Shown: positions 61,132 through 64,000 of the stretch, piece after piece | How positions within the stretch are numbered: position 1 is the stretch's first letter | Layout of the letters: every line of letters begins with the position of its first letter | Origin: Pterois miles | Taxonomy: Eukaryota > Chordata > Actinopteri > Perciformes > Scorpaenidae | DNA: 64,000 bases | Direction of reading: 5' to 3' | Assembly: GCA_947000775.1 (NCBI GenBank) | Contig: CAMQGK010000058.1 | Location: 1,615,001-1,679,000, forward strand | Translations under genes and position numbers: made by a program | Notes under the pieces: generated by a model | The model's database searches: none | What the model was told of the DNA's origin: nothing | What the model saw: the letters and a program-made list of their open reading frames with translations, nothing else

Positions 61132-62513
61132 AAGCTGCCACGGTGAGTCCCATAATCAATATTCCACGTATGACGAGGACTTGCATTTTCTTTCTAATAC
61201 AGATTTGATGCTGAGCTATTAAGAATGTCTAACACAGACACATAAATATTTTAAAAGCACACAAATACATTTTTCCAGTTGTGAAAGGTATCTATCTGTC
61301 GCCTGTCTTTGAATGGAGTCGGAGCAGCATTTAAAGAGGACTCACTCTGAATGCGAACTTTCACGCAGAATGCATTCAAAGCAAAATCCCACGTCAAAGC
61401 TTCATCTGTGAGTAATATTAGTTAACTGCTTTACAGTCAGGATGGCTGTTTCATAAAGCATTTAAAGGATTATTCTGCTTCATGTTGCATAGCGCTCAGT
61501 GTTTTGTCCCTTACTTCACTGAAGGCTATCCAGTTTCCTCTGTTCTTGGAGCGCTGCTGTCCAGAGCACAAGAACAAGTTAAACCCAGCAGCTGAACCCA
61601 AAAAGTGATGAAGTGTCCTTTCAGCGTAACAGCACACAGCGGTCAGCGACATGTCTTGAAGAAGCTGTAATCAAACAGTTATCACATCGTTTTCTCTGCT
61701 GGCTACCAGGCCTCTACCACATTCATGTCATGTGGGAGGAAGTGGGACGGTCGGCCTCACTTTTTCATCCATCAGCACCTTAGACTCAGTGGCTCTGCTG
61801 AGTCATGTGACTTCTCCACAGAGAGTAGAGCAGGTCGTCCACCAATCAGAATGTCGGTGGTTCGATCCCCGGCTGCTTCACTTACATGTCGATGTGTCGT
61901 TGAGCAGGACACGTAACCACAACCTGCTCCTGACGGCTGGAGCGTCGGTTTGTGAATGAGTATTTAGATCACATCCTGATGGGCAAAGTTGGCTCCTTGC
62001 ATTGCTGCCTCTATTTTCAGTGTGTGAATGTGTGTGTGAATGTGTGTGTGAATGGGTGGATGCTGATATGTAGTGTAAAGCACCTTGAGTGGTCACAAGA
62101 ATAGAAAGAAAAGCTCTATATAAGTACACACCCATTTACCATTTATTTGATGAAAATATAAAATGTAATATGAGGCAAAGTTTGGTTAGCCTACTTGTAA
62201 TTTTTAGCATTTTGAGGTTACAGTTGTTGCCATCTGTGTACAGTTACCATGGTTACCGTGTTGTTTTTGCCTATTGTGAGGTTACTGGAAAATACCCAAA
62301 TCAGTAAAATCGCCTGTATAGTGAATTCACCATTTTGTAGTGCTATCTGAATGTATTGTGAGAATTATTATACTGCAGTTTTGAAAAATGAAGAAAAATG
62401 CCTCAAGAACGTGAGATAAGTGTCATCATGGGCTGTGATGAGGGCTGAGACACACCTAGTCACGTCTACCGGCGGGCTCATTTCTGTAACCAGTGTGGCG
62501 TTACAGTGACGGC
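61132..62513 (+). other. Region 3' of golga7, possible 3' UTR, with a SINE
   Basis: No second gene recognised. On the plus strand no AATAAA or ATTAAA was found by eye between the golga7 stop and 63756. A SINE-like element lies at about 61785-62150. Confidence 0.45.
61785..62150 (+). mobile_element. tRNA-like SINE, copy 2 of a two-copy family
   Basis: 'gagtagagcaggtcgtccac', a B box GGTTCGATCCC at 61859-61869, 'cgttgagcaggacacgtaac', 'ctgatgggcaaagttggctc', GTGTGTGAATG repeats, then 'gtagtgtaaagcaccttgag' and 'ctctatataagtacac'. It shares order with 28285-28545 but keeps its 3' end. Confidence 0.75.
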
Positions 62514-63549
62514 CAGTTCAGAGTTACTGTAGCAGCCGCGGTGCTGCGTTTACTGTCTCCGGTTCACCTGTCAGGAGAGCTACTGTAGCAGCCACGGTGC
62601 TGCGTTCACTGTCTCCGGTTCACCTGTCAGGAGAGCTACTGTAGCAGCCACGGTGCTGCGTTCACTGTCTCCAGTTCACCTGTCAGGAGAGCTACTGTAG
62701 CAGCCACGGTGCTGCGTTCACTGTCTCCAGTTCACCTGTCAGGAGAGCTACTGTAGCAGCCACGGTGCTGCGTTCACTGTCTCCAGTTCACCTGTCAGGA
62801 GAGCTACTGTAGCAGCCACGGTGCTGCGTTCACTGTCTCCAGTTCACCTGTCAGGAGAGCTACTGTAGCAGCCACGGTGCTGCGTTCACTGTCTCCAGTT
62901 CACCTGTCAGGAGAGCTACTGTAGCAGCCACGGTGCTGCGTTCACTGTCTCCAGTTCACCTGTCAGGAGAGCTACTGTAGCAGCCACGGTGCTCCGTTCA
63001 CTGTCTCCAGTTCACCGTCACTGTCTCCAGTTCACCGTCAGCAGAGCTACCGTAGCAGCCACGGTGCTGCGTTCACTGTCTCTAGTTCACTGTCAGGAGA
63101 GCTACCGTAGCAGTCATGGTGCTGCGTTCACTGTCTCCAGTTCACCGTCACTGTCTCCAGTTCACCGTCAGGAGAGCTACCGTAGCAGCCCCGGTGTTGC
63201 CTTCACTGTCTCCAGTTCACCGTCAGTAGAGCTACTGTAGCAGCCACGGTGCTGCGTTCACTGTCTCCAGTTCACCGTCAGGAGAGCTACCGTAGCAGCC
63301 CCGGTGTTGCCTTCACTGTCTCCAGTTCACCGTCAGTAGAGCTACTGTAGCAGCCACGGTGCTGCGTTCACTGTCTCCAGTTCACCGTCAGGAGAGCTAC
63401 CGTAGCAGCCCCGGTGTTGCCTTCACTGTCTCCAGTTCACCGTCAGTAGAGCTACTGTAGCAGTCACGGTGCTGCGTTCACTGTCTCCAGTTCACCGTCA
63501 GGAGAGCTACCGTAGCAGTCACGGTGCTGCGTTCACTGTCTCCAGTTCA
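62514..63549. repeat. 56-bp minisatellite, about 19 copies
   Basis: Unit of 56 bp with GAGCTACTGTAGCAGCCACG, GTGCTGCGTTCACTGTCTCC and AGTTCACCTGTCAG. 'tactgtagca' occurs at 62581 and 62637. The 3' half uses a shorter variant (CACCGTCAG), and two-unit blocks repeat with a 110-bp period: 'ccggtgttgc' at 63191, 63301 and 63411. Both ends of the array meet CCAGTTCAGAG, so it probably grew from within that sequence. Confidence 0.95.
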
Positions 63550-64000
63550 GAGAGTTAAAACCAGCTTCTTGTATCTCTCTCTTAAGGTGGACTCTTAAGG
63601 TGGACCAGCTTTTATCCTTAAAATGACGACTTTTGCTCAGCTTTTTAATTAATTGTTAATATTTCTTGTAATGATAGTGTTAATTGGTTAAAATGCTTAA
63701 TGTCAGTTAATTGTTTAAGGGTTAATTATTAACATCTCTTGTATCTGACAAATCTAATAAAGTTTAAGTTTTAAATCTAAGTAACTTACTACTCATCTAC
63801 CTGTACTAGTACACCCACTTCATCAGTGACCACTACAACACTGCTGCCCTGAGTGCTAGTTTATGGCTCCGGATCTTAAGTAGTAATCAGCAGCGTTATT
63901 TTAGATGGGACACCAGCCGACGTTGATCTAGCACGTTTTAATTGTGTGAAAGCAATGATGTAATTAACGGCGCTTTTTCATTTTGCTGTCTCGCTGTCTA
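63550..64000 (+). other. Downstream of minisatellite, with an AATAAA site
   Basis: A+T-rich. AATAAA at 63756-63761 is the first canonical poly(A) signal on the plus strand after the golga7 stop. No gene is visible before the window ends. Confidence 0.4.

Noticed and set aside
1..64000. A previously undescribed multi-gene system
   Set aside because: Only two known genes are supported; the rest is repeats and non-coding DNA.

Overview
The window is vertebrate nuclear DNA, most likely from a percomorph (spiny-rayed) teleost fish. Three things point this way: two spliced vertebrate genes in a compact genome, consensus GT-AG introns, and a dense set of fish-type repeats (tRNA-derived SINEs, decayed LINE 3' ends, many micro- and minisatellites). 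No bacterial-style operon, virus, CRISPR array or tRNA/rRNA gene was found.

Only two protein-coding genes are supported. (1) sfrp1, minus strand, 24796 to 13704, three coding exons, 309 residues, a secreted Wnt antagonist with a complete ten-cysteine Frizzled domain and a six-cysteine netrin-like domain. (2) golga7, plus strand, 47172 to 61131, five coding exons including a first coding exon of only nine bases, 143 residues, an Erf4-family partner of Golgi palmitoyltransferases. They lie head to head about 22 kb apart. Human SFRP1 and GOLGA7 are also neighbours (8p11.21), which supports both identifications. The two genes do not form a pathway; they are linked by ancestral position.

Layout: 1-9.5 kb is intergenic and dominated by tandem arrays (22-bp, 39-bp, CTAC/CTGT and a roughly 40-bp hairpin-forming A+T array). 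9.5-13.7 kb lies 3' of sfrp1. 13.7-24.8 kb is sfrp1, with introns of 6.9 kb and 3.3 kb that hold candidate enhancers. 24.8-47.2 kb is the intergenic region, with a CpG-rich sfrp1 upstream segment, three SINEs, two decayed LINE ends facing tail to tail, and a TCC-rich array. 47.2-61.1 kb is golga7, whose introns carry a SINE, a 75-bp array, a long AT run and a 1.5-kb TCC-rich array. 61.1-64 kb is 3' of golga7 and holds a SINE and a 1-kb 56-bp minisatellite.

The larger tandem arrays total roughly 8 kb, about one eighth of the window. Several long open frames are products of these arrays and not genes. I found no convincing new biological system. The more unusual points are two dispersed elements that each carry a VNTR in both of their copies, the hairpin array with higher-order structure, and a golga7 3' region that has no canonical poly(A) signal until after the minisatellite.
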